Source: Candidatus Omnitrophota bacterium (lineage in GTDB: Bacteria > Omnitrophota > Gorgyraeia > 2-01-FULL-45-10). From it: a DNA stretch of 24,509 nt. The notes beneath the pieces are model-generated. The model ran no database searches, was not told where the DNA came from, and worked only from the letters and a program-made list of their open reading frames with translations. The position numbers and the translations under genes are program-made. Shown piece by piece: positions 14,594 to 22,912 of the stretch (position 1 is the stretch's first letter; every line of letters starts with the position of its first letter). Where the stretch lies: NCBI GenBank assembly GCA_026387135.1, contig JAPLMH010000159.1, forward strand, positions 1 to 24,509. Direction: 5' to 3'.

Positions 14594-15922
14594 ATGGGCA
14601 GGAAGGCGATCGACATGGACAATCTGGTAATGGATCTTGTATTGGCTGCGACTATTGACGAGAAGAACAAGGTGGCAAAGAAGATAACCGACATAGCCTA
14701 CAAGAACGGTATATATTCCTCAAGCATAGACGGGTTATATATGGCGCGGGGCAAGGGCGAATTCCCGGGGAACTTTACGGTCCCGGCTATAAACTTAAGG
14801 ACACTGACTTATGATCTCGCCCGCGCGATCTTCAGGGTGGCCAAGAAGAATAACGCCGGCGCTTTTATCTTTGAGATAGCGAAGTCGGAGATGGGATATA
14901 CTGATCAGCCTCCGGTGGAGTATGTGGCCGTTTGCCTTGCCGCGGCTGTCAAGGAAGAATGGACCGGCCCCGTGTTTGTGCAGGGCGACGATTTCCAGGT
15001 GAACGCGAAGAACTATAAAGAGAACCCCGAAAAAGAGCTTGATGCTTTAAGGGCGATAATCACAAAGGCCATGGAAGCAGGGTTCTACAACATTGATATA
15101 GACTCATCGACTCTCGTTGACCTGACGAAGCCGAGCATAAAGAAACAGCAGAAGGATAACTACGAGGTATGCGCTATCCTCACCAATTTTATAAGAAGAA
15201 GCCAGCCTAAGGGTATAGAAGTTTCCGTAGGGGGAGAGATAGGCGAGGTCGGCCATCAGAACTCCACGCCCGAAGACCTGAGGGCTTTCATGGACGGGTT
15301 CAAGAGCAAGCTCAGGAAGGGCAGGGCAGGAATAAGCAAGATCAGCATACAGACGGGCACTTCCCATGGCGGGGTCGTCCTGCCGGACGGGACGATAGCG
15401 AAGGTGAAGCTCGATTTTGATACTTTGAGGAATCTGTCGAAGATGGCTAGGGAGGAGTACGGCCTGGCGGGCGCGGTACAGCACGGCGCATCGACGCTTC
15501 CGGCTGAGGCGTTCGGGAATTTCCCGGAAGCCGGCGCGGCCGAAGTGCATCTGGCCACGGAGTTCCAGAACATGGTATATGAGTCAAGCCACTTCCCGAA
15601 AGAGCTTAAGGATAGGATCTATGATTGGCTGAGGAAGACTCAAGGCGCGGAGAAGAAGGCCGATCAGACCGACGAACAGTTCATCTACTCCGCCAGGAAG
15701 AAGGCCCTGGGCCAGTTCAAAAAAGATATAATGGGCCTTCCAAAAGATACCAGGAACGCCATAGCGTCAGAGATAGAGAAGAAGTTCGAGTTCCTCTTCG
15801 AAAAGCTGAATGTCAAGAATACGAGAGACCTTACCTCAAAGCATGTGATCTTAAAGAGGGTGATATCGAGGAAGAGGTCCCCGTCGGAACACGTGGAGCT
15901 GACCGGAGAGGGCGCGGACTAA
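14594..15922 (+). CDS. Divergent class II (fructose/tagatose-bisphosphate-type) aldolase
   Basis: A 442-residue protein whose middle aligns with class II aldolases of the GatY/FbaA type: VPAINLRTLT (about 63-72), IDIDSSTL (about 167-174), the acidic GGEIGEVG, QTGTSHGG with H258, and QHGASTLP with H297. H258 and H297 match two zinc ligands. The third ligand region, normally LDHH/LDHG, reads GDDFQ (D132, D133), so the usual histidine is replaced by aspartate. There is an N-terminal extension of about 50 residues and a charged C-terminal extension of about 100. It is an aldolase-superfamily protein with uncertain substrate. The ATG at 14594 is chosen because AGGAG (14581-14585) is then 8 nt away; an ATG at 14588 is only 2 nt from it. 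Its stop overlaps the convergent lptG stop. Confidence 0.75.
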   Translation: MGRKAIDMDNLVMDLVLAATIDEKNKVAKKITDIAYKNGIYSSSIDGLYMARGKGEFPGNFTVPAINLRTLTYDLARAIFRVAKKNNAGAFIFEIAKSEMGYTDQPPVEYVAVCLAAAVKEEWTGPVFVQGDDFQVNAKNYKENPEKELDALRAIITKAMEAGFYNIDIDSSTLVDLTKPSIKKQQKDNYEVCAILTNFIRRSQPKGIEVSVGGEIGEVGHQNSTPEDLRAFMDGFKSKLRKGRAGISKISIQTGTSHGGVVLPDGTIAKVKLDFDTLRNLSKMAREEYGLAGAVQHGASTLPAEAFGNFPEAGAAEVHLATEFQNMVYESSHFPKELKDRIYDWLRKTQGAEKKADQTDEQFIYSARKKALGQFKKDIMGLPKDTRNAIASEIEKKFEFLFEKLNVKNTRDLTSKHVILKRVISRKRSPSEHVELTGEGAD

Positions 15923-17010
15923 ACTCTCTTATTCAGAAGATAGATGCCGGCCCCGGTAAATATTATATTGCCCGACCATGCGGCTAAAATGGGCGGGAGT
16001 ATGCCGGCCTTCCCGAAGGCCAGCGATATGGCTATCACCGCGTAGTAGAGCAGCCCGATAACTATACTCGTCCCTATCCCTATCATGACCCCTCCGCGCA
16101 TCGTCAGAAGAGCGAACGGGGCCGCCACCATTATGATGATAAGACTGATGAACGGGAACGCAAGTTTATAGTTCAGGTCCACCAGAAGGTTCCTGGTTAT
16201 CTTCATTCCGGATCCGCGGAAGTTGTCTATGTAGTTGTGCAGCTCCTGATAGCTCATGAACTCCGCCTTCAGCTCTTTATTGGCGAAATCCCTCGGCCTC
16301 TCTTTCAGCGGTATTATCTTTTCGTTGTAGAATACCGGCGAGCCCAGTATCTTTCCGGCATTGTCCACTTTGTATGTTATAACTTTAATGAACTTCCACT
16401 CACTGCCTGTCCATATGGCGCTATTGGCGGTGGTCTTCAATACAAGACGTTCTTTTGCATCATGTTCGTGTATTATGATATCGCTCAGCTTCTTCTCCAC
16501 GGTATCATAGCTCCTAGCAAAGACTATCCTGTTTCCCGTACCGTATACCGCGACATTCTCTATAACCTTTAGCTCTTTGTCGCTGGCCTTATATTTCTCC
16601 AACTCCTCACGGCGGATCATCTGGGATACCTTGGACGTAAGCGGTATTACCCTGTCATTGACCATGAAGGTGAATACGCTTATCAAGAATCCCAGGACCA
16701 ATAGGGGCGTAAGTATGCGCCACAGGCCTACGCCGCTGGACTTCATGGCTATGATCTCATTGTTCTTATTCAAGTTGCTCAGCACATATATGGTGGAGAG
16801 CAATGCCGCCATAGGTATGATCTGTATGAAGATAGTGGGAATATAGTAAAAATAAAAGGCTATCACGGATCCGAGCGGTATCTTATACTTAACGATGTCG
16901 TCGATAAATGAGAATATATCTATGATGACGGCCATTATCACAAATACGAAGAGGCACCACAGGAAAGAGCTCAAGAAGCTTTTTGCAATATATCTGTCTA
17001 TGATTTTCAT
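15919..17010 (-). CDS. lptG: LPS export permease LptG/LptF family (YjgP/YjgQ)
   Basis: A 363-residue permease of the YjgP/YjgQ family. It starts MKIIDRYIAKSFLSSFLW, has three N-terminal helices (to about residue 110), a long soluble periplasmic beta-jellyroll region (about 125-265) and three C-terminal helices. In the Lpt machine, LptF and LptG sit in the inner membrane with the LptB ATPase and pass lipopolysaccharide to LptC, so this indicates a diderm cell. Only one of the usual pair is present here. The ATG at 17010 is preferred to an in-frame TTG at 17031 because it matches the family start and leaves a 4-bp gap after comF; a GGGGA lies about 10 nt upstream. Its TAG overlaps the aldolase TAA on the other strand. 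Confidence 0.85.
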   Translation of the reverse strand: MKIIDRYIAKSFLSSFLWCLFVFVIMAVIIDIFSFIDDIVKYKIPLGSVIAFYFYYIPTIFIQIIPMAALLSTIYVLSNLNKNNEIIAMKSSGVGLWRILTPLLVLGFLISVFTFMVNDRVIPLTSKVSQMIRREELEKYKASDKELKVIENVAVYGTGNRIVFARSYDTVEKKLSDIIIHEHDAKERLVLKTTANSAIWTGSEWKFIKVITYKVDNAGKILGSPVFYNEKIIPLKERPRDFANKELKAEFMSYQELHNYIDNFRGSGMKITRNLLVDLNYKLAFPFISLIIIMVAAPFALLTMRGGVMIGIGTSIVIGLLYYAVIAISLAFGKAGILPPILAAWSGNIIFTGAGIYLLNKRV

Positions 17011-17014
17011 CGGT

Positions 17015-17680
17015 TTATATTCCCCGCGCAAGCGTAAAACAGATCACGCTCTTTGCGCCGCCGTCCAAAAAAGTCTTTGCGCATTCTCCCAAAGTAGAAC
17101 CCGTCGTCATTATGTCATCTATCAAAAGTATACGTTTGTCCCCGATCCGGGCTTCCGGCGAAACGCCGAATGCGCCCTCAAGATTCTTTAGCCTCTCGCT
17201 CTTCAGCAGCTCATTTTGATATCTGGTCTTACGCGTCTTCTCCAGGGCGTTTGTAAGCGCAAGCGAATATGCTTTCGAGATGGGACTGGCTATAAGAAGC
17301 GATTGATTGAACTCTCGCTCCCGGAGGCGTTCTTTGTGCAAGGGGACGACCGTTATCAGGTCGACATCCGTGATCTCAGGATTCTCCTTTATATAATCCA
17401 GCATCAGTTTTGAAAATATCTTCGCGAGGACCGTCTTACCTTTATACTTAAATCTATGGACGAGCTCTTTCAAGCCGCCGTCGTACAGGCATGCGGAGTA
17501 GACTAGCACCTGCAGATCGTCCAGCTCGAAGGGCGGCATGGCGTTGCGGTTTATGGAGGCTATACAGCGCCGGCATAGGCGAAGCTCGTTCATGGCCTCA
17601 AGCGGAGTTTCGCAGCCCAGGCAGTGTAGAGGGTAGATGAGATTCAGAAAATTTTTCGCGAGCGCCTTCATGGTTTGCAT
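17015..17680 (-). CDS. comF: ComF-family phosphoribosyltransferase-like protein
   Basis: A protein of about 221 residues with an N-terminal four-cysteine zinc finger (CLGC...CRRC), the LVHRFKYKGK block and a C-terminal type I phosphoribosyltransferase motif (RILLIDDIMTTGSTL). ComF/GntX proteins are tied to DNA uptake and interbacterial DNA processing; the enzymatic substrate is unknown. ATG codons at 17680 and 17671 are both possible. The promoter at 17715-17687 would start transcription right at the A of the first, so a leaderless mRNA or a 9-nt leader is predicted. An open reading frame extends upstream to 18085 only because it lies antisense to the transporter gene; that part is not ComF-like. 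It is followed by lptG in the same transcript. Confidence 0.85.
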   Translation of the reverse strand: MQTMKALAKNFLNLIYPLHCLGCETPLEAMNELRLCRRCIASINRNAMPPFELDDLQVLVYSACLYDGGLKELVHRFKYKGKTVLAKIFSKLMLDYIKENPEITDVDLITVVPLHKERLREREFNQSLLIASPISKAYSLALTNALEKTRKTRYQNELLKSERLKNLEGAFGVSPEARIGDKRILLIDDIMTTGSTLGECAKTFLDGGAKSVICFTLARGI

Positions 17681-17686
17681 TTCGGT

Positions 17687-17715
17687 ATTATATACTGTCG
17701 CGGCGCAATGGTCAA
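17687..17715 (-). promoter_or_regulatory. Promoter of comF-lptG, predicted leaderless
   Basis: On the minus strand TTGACC (17715-17710), a 17-bp spacer and TATAAT (17692-17687) form a near-consensus sigma70 promoter. The base 7 nt past the -10 is the A of the ATG at 17680. No Shine-Dalgarno is seen before either candidate ATG. Confidence 0.7.
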
Positions 17716-17734
17716 GGCCACCTGCAGCAATGCC

Positions 17735-17763
17735 TTGAAAATATCGCAAGGTTTGTCTATAAT
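17735..17763 (+). promoter_or_regulatory. Promoter of the MetPS-rlmN operon, predicted leaderless
   Basis: TTGAAA (17735-17740), a 17-bp spacer and TATAAT (17758-17763) lie just before the ATG at 17772, leaving 8 nt between -10 and ATG. Predicted transcription starts 1-3 nt before the start codon. It is back-to-back with the comF promoter, with only 19 bp between the two -35 boxes. Confidence 0.7.
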
Positions 17764-17771
17764 AGGAACCT

Positions 17772-19328
17772 ATGGCGAAGACGAGGCAGGCGTGGGGTAC
17801 GAGGCTCGGGGTCATAATGGCCGTCGCGGGAAGCGCGATAGGGCTAGGGAACTTTCTGCGCTTTCCGGTGCAGGCCGCATCTAACGGCGGCGGAGCCTTC
17901 ATGATACCGTACTTCATCTCGCTCTTCCTGCTCGGAATCCCGCTTATGTGGATAGAGTGGACACTCGGACGGTACGGCGGAGGGTTCGGGCACGGCACGG
18001 CTCCCGGCATATTCCATACCATGTGGGAGAAGAACCGGTTTATAAAGTATTTCGGCGTCATCGGTATATTCGGGCCGCTCGTCATATTGATCTACTATAC
18101 CTATATAGAGAGCTGGACGCTCGCCTACAGCTGGTTCGCTATTACCGGAAAATACGCATCCGCCGCCACCGAAAGCTCGATGAGATCTTTCTTAAGCGGG
18201 TTCCAGGGGCTGGAGAAGAATAGTTACTTCTCGAATCTCATTCCTGCGTACACGTTCTTCTTGATAACATTTCTGGCAAATATAGCGGTGATATATTACG
18301 GGATAAAAGGCGGGATAGAGAGGCTCTGCAAGATAGCGATGCCGCTTCTCTTCATATGCGGCATAATAGTCATGACGCGCGTACTCACCTTGGCCGTTCC
18401 GGATCCGTCTAGGCCTTCGTGGAACATCGTTAATGGGTTGGGATATTTGTGGAATCCGGATTACTCCGCGCTAAAGAGCGCCAAGGTATGGCTTGCGGCG
18501 GCAGGACAGATATTCTTTACTTTAAGCGTAGGCATAGGTGTTATACTTACCTACGCCAGCTACTTGTCGAAAGGCGACGATGTCGTCTTGTCCGGCCTCT
18601 CGGCCGTCAGCACAAATGAGTTCGCCGAGGTCATCATTGGCGGCAGTATTATTATACCGGCGGCGTTCATCTTCTTCGGTCCGGCCGGCACGGAGGCTAT
18701 AGCCAAGGGCGGCGCCTTCAATCTCGGTTTTGTTACGATGCCTTTGATATTCGGTAAAATTACACATGGCGCCTTCTTCGGCTCCGCGTGGTTCTTACTA
18801 TTATTTCTTGCGGGAATAACCTCTTCCGTATCGCTTGCCCAGCCGGCGGTGGCATTTTTAGAGGACGAATTTAATATATCGAGAAAGAGGGCGGTATCTC
18901 TCTTGAGCGCGGTGTTATTTCTTCTTTGCCAGCCGGTAATATTTTTGCTCGGCAGGGGAGTGGTCAATGAGCTCGACTTCTGGGGCGGGACATTCTGCCT
19001 TGTGCTCTTCGCGACGGTCGAGACGATACTGTTTGCGTGGGTCTTTGGAATGGAGCGCGCATGGAAAGAGATACATCACGGCGCCGATATGAATATCCCC
19101 AAGGTCTACAAATTCATAATAAAATATGTGACTCCGCTCTTCCTTATAGTGATACTCGCCGCCTGGGCATATCAGGAGTGGTGGCCCATGATACTCATGA
19201 AGAACGTCCCGGCGTCGGACAGGCCATTCCTTCTCGCGACACGGTTTGCCCTGATCGCGCTCTTCGTCATATTGTCGATCTTAGTAAAGATAGCGTGGAA
19301 GAAGAAGAGGAGAAAGGCCATAATATGA
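17772..19328 (+). CDS. metP: NSS-family sodium-dependent transporter, MetP-like
   Basis: A 518-residue neurotransmitter:sodium symporter with about 12 hydrophobic helices. Helix 1 holds the sodium/substrate-site sequence AVAGSAIGLGNFLRFP (about 17-32), followed by NGGGAFMIPYF; ITSSVSLAQP in the second half is the other sodium-site helix. The immediately overlapping small gene resembles MetS, which is needed with MetP for methionine (and alanine) uptake in Corynebacterium, so the pair is assigned as a MetPS-like amino-acid importer. Methionine as substrate is inferred, and is made more likely by metK and ahcY in the window. The ATG lies 8 nt after the -10 box, with no room for a Shine-Dalgarno. 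The stop overlaps the next ATG (ATGA at 19325). Confidence 0.85.
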   Translation: MAKTRQAWGTRLGVIMAVAGSAIGLGNFLRFPVQAASNGGGAFMIPYFISLFLLGIPLMWIEWTLGRYGGGFGHGTAPGIFHTMWEKNRFIKYFGVIGIFGPLVILIYYTYIESWTLAYSWFAITGKYASAATESSMRSFLSGFQGLEKNSYFSNLIPAYTFFLITFLANIAVIYYGIKGGIERLCKIAMPLLFICGIIVMTRVLTLAVPDPSRPSWNIVNGLGYLWNPDYSALKSAKVWLAAAGQIFFTLSVGIGVILTYASYLSKGDDVVLSGLSAVSTNEFAEVIIGGSIIIPAAFIFFGPAGTEAIAKGGAFNLGFVTMPLIFGKITHGAFFGSAWFLLLFLAGITSSVSLAQPAVAFLEDEFNISRKRAVSLLSAVLFLLCQPVIFLLGRGVVNELDFWGGTFCLVLFATVETILFAWVFGMERAWKEIHHGADMNIPKVYKFIIKYVTPLFLIVILAAWAYQEWWPMILMKNVPASDRPFLLATRFALIALFVILSILVKIAWKKKRRKAII

Positions 19329-19429
19329 GGCTTTCAGGCTGGATATTTTTAGTACTCTCATGGGCAAGCATATCGATCCTCACCACGTTCTGTTTCTACA
19401 AGGTATTTACGAAGAAGAAGATAGATTAG
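19325..19429 (+). CDS. metS: MetS-like small subunit of the NSS transporter
   Basis: A 34-residue membrane peptide starting MRLSGWIFLVLSW, with one hydrophobic helix (about 4-25) and a basic end (FTKKKID). The W...L.LSW...FC arrangement matches the MetS-family NSS transporter small subunit, a very short partner required by some NSS transporters. Its ATG overlaps the transporter TGA (ATGA), so it is probably translationally coupled and made in proportion. It ends 6 bp before rlmN. It is easily missed by gene callers because of its size; position, overlap and composition together make it convincing. Confidence 0.8.
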   Translation: MRLSGWIFLVLSWASISILTTFCFYKVFTKKKID

Positions 19430-19435
19430 GATATT

Positions 19436-20467
19436 ATGTCCAAGACCGATATAAAGAATATTTCGAAGGACGAGCTGATAAAGGAACTCGTCAGGATGGG
19501 CGAGAAGCCGTACAGGGCTGTCCAGATCTTCAGATGGCTCTACAAGACGGGTGTGAAGTCCTTCGATGAGATGACGGATCTCAATAAGGAGCTGCGCGAA
19601 AAGCTGAAAGAGACTTTTCATATTACTAAGATCGTCGCCCTCGATTCAAAACGCTCTCTGATAGATGGCACCACGAAGTATCTTTTAAAGTTGGAGGATT
19701 CGCATACTATAGAGTCCGTATTCCTTCCGGAAGAGGAGAGGACGACGCTCTGTCTCTCGTCACAGGTCGGCTGCAAATTCGCCTGCTCTTTCTGCGCCAG
19801 CGCGCCGTTCGGATTTGTCAGGAACCTCAAGGCCTCGGAGATCCTGGATGAGGTCCTCTTCATAAGGGCTCATAATAAAGACCGTGCCGTCACAAATATC
19901 GTATTCATGGGAATAGGGGAGCCGTTAGATAATTATAATAATGTGATAAGGGCGATAAGGATATTGAACGACGAAGATGCGTTCAAGATAGGCGCGCGTA
20001 AGATAACGATCTCTACCTGCGGGATAATCCCGGGGATCGAGAAGTTGATCGGAGAGAAGATGCAGATAGAGCTCTCAGTCTCTTTGCATTCGCCCGATGA
20101 CAAGATACGCTCTAAACTCGTTCCCATAAATAAGAGATATCCGCTCGGCGATCTCATAGCCGCCTGCAAAGATTATACCGAACGGACCAAGAGGATAATA
20201 ACGTTCGAATATATATTGATAAAGGGAGTGAACGCTTCGGAAGGCGACGCATTCAAGCTGGCCAAGCTCCTGACCGGGCTTAATTGTAAAGTAAATCTAA
20301 TATCATATAATCAGATCAAGGCCAAAGGCTACGAGGCTCCCGGAACGGAGGGCGTGAAAGATTTTTTCAGGACGCTGAAGAGCCGCGGGGTGAATGTCAT
20401 GCTGCGTAAATCAAAAGGCGAGGATATAGACGCCGGCTGCGGGCAGCTGAGGATATCAAAATTATGA
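19436..20467 (+). CDS. rlmN: 23S rRNA (A2503)-C2 / tRNA (A37) methyltransferase RlmN
   Basis: A 343-residue radical SAM methyltransferase that methylates C2 of A2503 in 23S rRNA and of A37 in some tRNAs. The cluster motif CxxxCxxC is C113, C117 and C120 (GCKFACSFC), followed by the family block GFVRNLKASEI. The methyl-carrying cysteine is C335 in DAGCGQL at the C-terminus. GIGEPLDNY and SVSLHSPDD blocks are also present. The length is normal for the family. A possible AGGA lies about 5 nt before the ATG. It overlaps the next gene by ATGA (20464-20467). The second cluster residue block reads CASAPFGF where many family members have CATGxxGF; the cysteines themselves are intact. Confidence 0.95.
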   Translation: MSKTDIKNISKDELIKELVRMGEKPYRAVQIFRWLYKTGVKSFDEMTDLNKELREKLKETFHITKIVALDSKRSLIDGTTKYLLKLEDSHTIESVFLPEEERTTLCLSSQVGCKFACSFCASAPFGFVRNLKASEILDEVLFIRAHNKDRAVTNIVFMGIGEPLDNYNNVIRAIRILNDEDAFKIGARKITISTCGIIPGIEKLIGEKMQIELSVSLHSPDDKIRSKLVPINKRYPLGDLIAACKDYTERTKRIITFEYILIKGVNASEGDAFKLAKLLTGLNCKVNLISYNQIKAKGYEAPGTEGVKDFFRTLKSRGVNVMLRKSKGEDIDAGCGQLRISKL

Positions 20468-21414
20468 ATAAAAGCGATACCGTTATAAGACATATCGCAT
20501 TCTTCTTTTCGCTGGCGCTATATCTGACGCTGCTGCCGATAATTCTCTCGTACTCCCTGGGCTATCATATAGACTTTAACAAACTCATTATCTACAAAAC
20601 AGGCATATTATCCATAAAGAGCACGCCATCGGGCGCATCCATATATATAAATGGCAAACTCTACCAGGATATCACGCCCGCCAGGATAGAAGAGCTGAGG
20701 CCCGGCACTTATTCTATAGAGGTAAAGAGGGAGGGGCTTTTTCCCTGGCAGAAAGACCTGGCTGTCCGCTCCAACATGGTCACCCGTGCGGAGAATATAC
20801 TCCTGTTTCCCACGCTGCAGGTCACTGATAAGGTGAGCGACAGGGAAACGGATAATTTCTTCATACCGGACGACAGAAGCCAGATATACTATATGACCAA
20901 ATCCGGCCTCTACAAGTCAAATATCGACGGATCCAACCTCAAAAAACTTTCGTCTTATTCAAAGTGGCCATCCGACATCATAGGTAAGAAGCTCTCCCCG
21001 GATGGAAAGAAGATACTCTATTTTAATGAATACTGTGTATGGATCATATATTTGGATGTCCCAAAGCCGGTCAAGGGCGGCGAGATCGCGGAAGTGGAAG
21101 AGGCTCTAAGAGGCCCGGATATCATAAAGGATGCGTTTTGGCATTCGGGCTCCAACCATATAATCCTTGTGGCCGGCAGAGATATAGATGTGCTGGAGAT
21201 AGGAAAAGGGGGCGGCAAGAATACGGTCACGCTCAATAAGTGCAGCGGGCAGCCTCAAGGCGCGTACTACGACGTCTACAATGACTCGCTCTATTACAAT
21301 GATTCTCCGTCGGGCAAGAGCAAGCTCTACAGGCTTGACTTAAGGGAAAAGTTCTTCGGAAAACTTATGGAACGTATCAAGAAGGAATTTGATATCATAT
21401 ATGACCAGAAATGA
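20464..21414 (+). CDS. PEGA-domain envelope protein with TolB-like repeats
   Basis: A 316-residue protein with one N-terminal membrane helix (about 9-33), so it is likely inner-membrane anchored with the rest outside the cytoplasm. A PEGA domain follows at about 50-112 (GILSIKSTPSGASIYINGK ... LRPGTYSIEVKREG). The remainder has DGSNLKKLS and LSPDGKKILYF motifs typical of TolB/WD40-like beta-propeller repeats. PEGA domains are extracellular beta-sandwiches often attached to surface or cell-wall proteins. Function is not known. It overlaps rlmN by 4 nt and the glycosyltransferase by 14 nt; the close coupling to the glycosyltransferase suggests a joint role in the envelope, which is inference. 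Confidence 0.75.
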   Translation: MNKSDTVIRHIAFFFSLALYLTLLPIILSYSLGYHIDFNKLIIYKTGILSIKSTPSGASIYINGKLYQDITPARIEELRPGTYSIEVKREGLFPWQKDLAVRSNMVTRAENILLFPTLQVTDKVSDRETDNFFIPDDRSQIYYMTKSGLYKSNIDGSNLKKLSSYSKWPSDIIGKKLSPDGKKILYFNEYCVWIIYLDVPKPVKGGEIAEVEEALRGPDIIKDAFWHSGSNHIILVAGRDIDVLEIGKGGGKNTVTLNKCSGQPQGAYYDVYNDSLYYNDSPSGKSKLYRLDLREKFFGKLMERIKKEFDIIYDQK

Positions 21415-22912
21415 GAAGCTTCGCAGGTTCTTCGAGATAGTCCCGGGATTCATGACATGGTCCACCATCCTGGGGCTTATAGTATTCTCAATATTTAAAC
21501 CTCTTTGGGTGGCGGTATTCATAATATGCTTCGACCTTTATTGGGTGATACGCGTCGGATACTTTACCACGCTACTTGTCTTCGCCTACAGAAGGCTCAA
21601 TGCCCAGAAGAAGACAGATTGGCTAAAAAAGTGCAGATCGCTCGAGGGGCCTGAGGTATTAAACTACAACAGCATATACCACGCTATACTATTCCCGGCC
21701 TATAAAGAAGGTCCCGAGATACTGGCCGCATCAATAAACGCGCTCATCGATTCCAATTACGACAAGAAGAAGATGATAGTGGCGCTTACCATCGAGGCAA
21801 GGGCCGGCGATGTCTATTGGGATAACGCAAAAGAGCTGCAAAAGAGATTTAAGGATAAATTTTTTGAATTTATCATAACCAGGCATCCGGATGGCCTGGA
21901 TGGCGAAGCGAAGACGAAGGGCGCCAACGCCACGTGGGGCGCCATGGTCATCAGGGAATTTGTCGATTCAAGGAAGATAGATCATGAGCACGTGGTCATG
22001 TCGTGTTTTGACGCCGATACCTGCGCCGAACGGGAGTACTTCGCCTGCCTGACCTATCATTACATAACGAATCCAAAAAGGACGCGCTCAAGTTATCAGC
22101 CCATACCCGTCTACAATAATAATATATGGTACGCGCGTTCGATAGCCCGCGTGATCGAGCTCGGCTCAAGCTTTATGCAGATGATAGAGACGATGAGGCT
22201 GGAGAAGTTCGTCACGTTCTCAAGCCACAGCATGAGCTTTAAGACGCTGGTCGATGTGGGATACTGGCCCGTGGATATGATCTCGGACGATTCCGTAATA
22301 TACTGGAAATGTTTCCTATATTTCGACGGGGACTATTCCGTAATGCCGATGTACGTTACGGTATCCCTCGACGTCGCCACGGAGAAGGCGATAATCCCGA
22401 CGATAATAAAGCAGTACAAACAGAAGCGCCGATGGGCGTGGGGCGTGGAGAACTTCCCGTATCTTATGATGGGGTTCATTAATAATAAGAAGATACCGCT
22501 ATTCAAGAAGATACGCCGCGGCTTCCATCTCTTCGAGAGCCATTACACTTGGGCAGTTTGGGCCATCATAGTGACATTCATAGCTCCTCTGCCGCTGATA
22601 TTCGGCGGCGGGATCTTCAGGCAGACTACTATGGGATATTCTCTCCCGAGCGTCGCGGCCGCGCTCTTCAGGATCACGACTATCACGCTATTCATATGTA
22701 TGTTTATGAGCATAAAGCTTCTGCCTCCAAGGCCCAAAGACGTTAAGCGTCAGAAGAAACTCGTCATGTTCACTCAATGGCTTTTGGCACCTTTCTTGGC
22801 GGCATTTGTGGGATCCGCTCCGGCTATAGACGCGCAGACGCGCCTGATGCTGGGCAAGTATATGCATTTTCACGTCACGGAAAAGATCAGGCACGGGGTC
22901 ACATCAAATTAA
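21401..22912 (+). CDS. Membrane-bound family 2 glycosyltransferase
   Basis: A processive-type GT2 enzyme of 503 residues. Two N-terminal helices (about 18-65) precede the catalytic domain, which starts ILFPAYKEGPEIL. Key residues are the DxD in SCFDADTC (about 205-210), the acidic MISDDSV (about 295) and the QxxRW-like KQKRRWAWG (about 345), the set seen in cellulose-, hyaluronan- and poly-GlcNAc-synthase relatives. About three or four helices follow (from about 385). It would polymerise or transfer sugars across the inner membrane; the sugar is unknown. The ATG at 21401 overlaps the PEGA gene by 14 nt; a TTG at 21389 is an alternative but sits too near the AAGGA at 21382-21386. The upstream nucleotidyltransferase could provide substrate, but it is in another operon. 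Confidence 0.82.
   Translation: MTRNEKLRRFFEIVPGFMTWSTILGLIVFSIFKPLWVAVFIICFDLYWVIRVGYFTTLLVFAYRRLNAQKKTDWLKKCRSLEGPEVLNYNSIYHAILFPAYKEGPEILAASINALIDSNYDKKKMIVALTIEARAGDVYWDNAKELQKRFKDKFFEFIITRHPDGLDGEAKTKGANATWGAMVIREFVDSRKIDHEHVVMSCFDADTCAEREYFACLTYHYITNPKRTRSSYQPIPVYNNNIWYARSIARVIELGSSFMQMIETMRLEKFVTFSSHSMSFKTLVDVGYWPVDMISDDSVIYWKCFLYFDGDYSVMPMYVTVSLDVATEKAIIPTIIKQYKQKRRWAWGVENFPYLMMGFINNKKIPLFKKIRRGFHLFESHYTWAVWAIIVTFIAPLPLIFGGGIFRQTTMGYSLPSVAAALFRITTITLFICMFMSIKLLPPRPKDVKRQKKLVMFTQWLLAPFLAAFVGSAPAIDAQTRLMLGKYMHFHVTEKIRHGVTSN

Noticed and set aside
15625..15987. 120-residue plus-strand frame over the aldolase end
   Set aside because: It is an arginine/glutamate-rich shadow of the aldolase frame and runs into lptG; no start signal.
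17681..18085. Upstream extension of the comF reading frame (to a 356-residue protein)
   Set aside because: The added part is antisense to the NSS transporter, is proline-rich without family similarity, and starts upstream of a near-consensus comF promoter.
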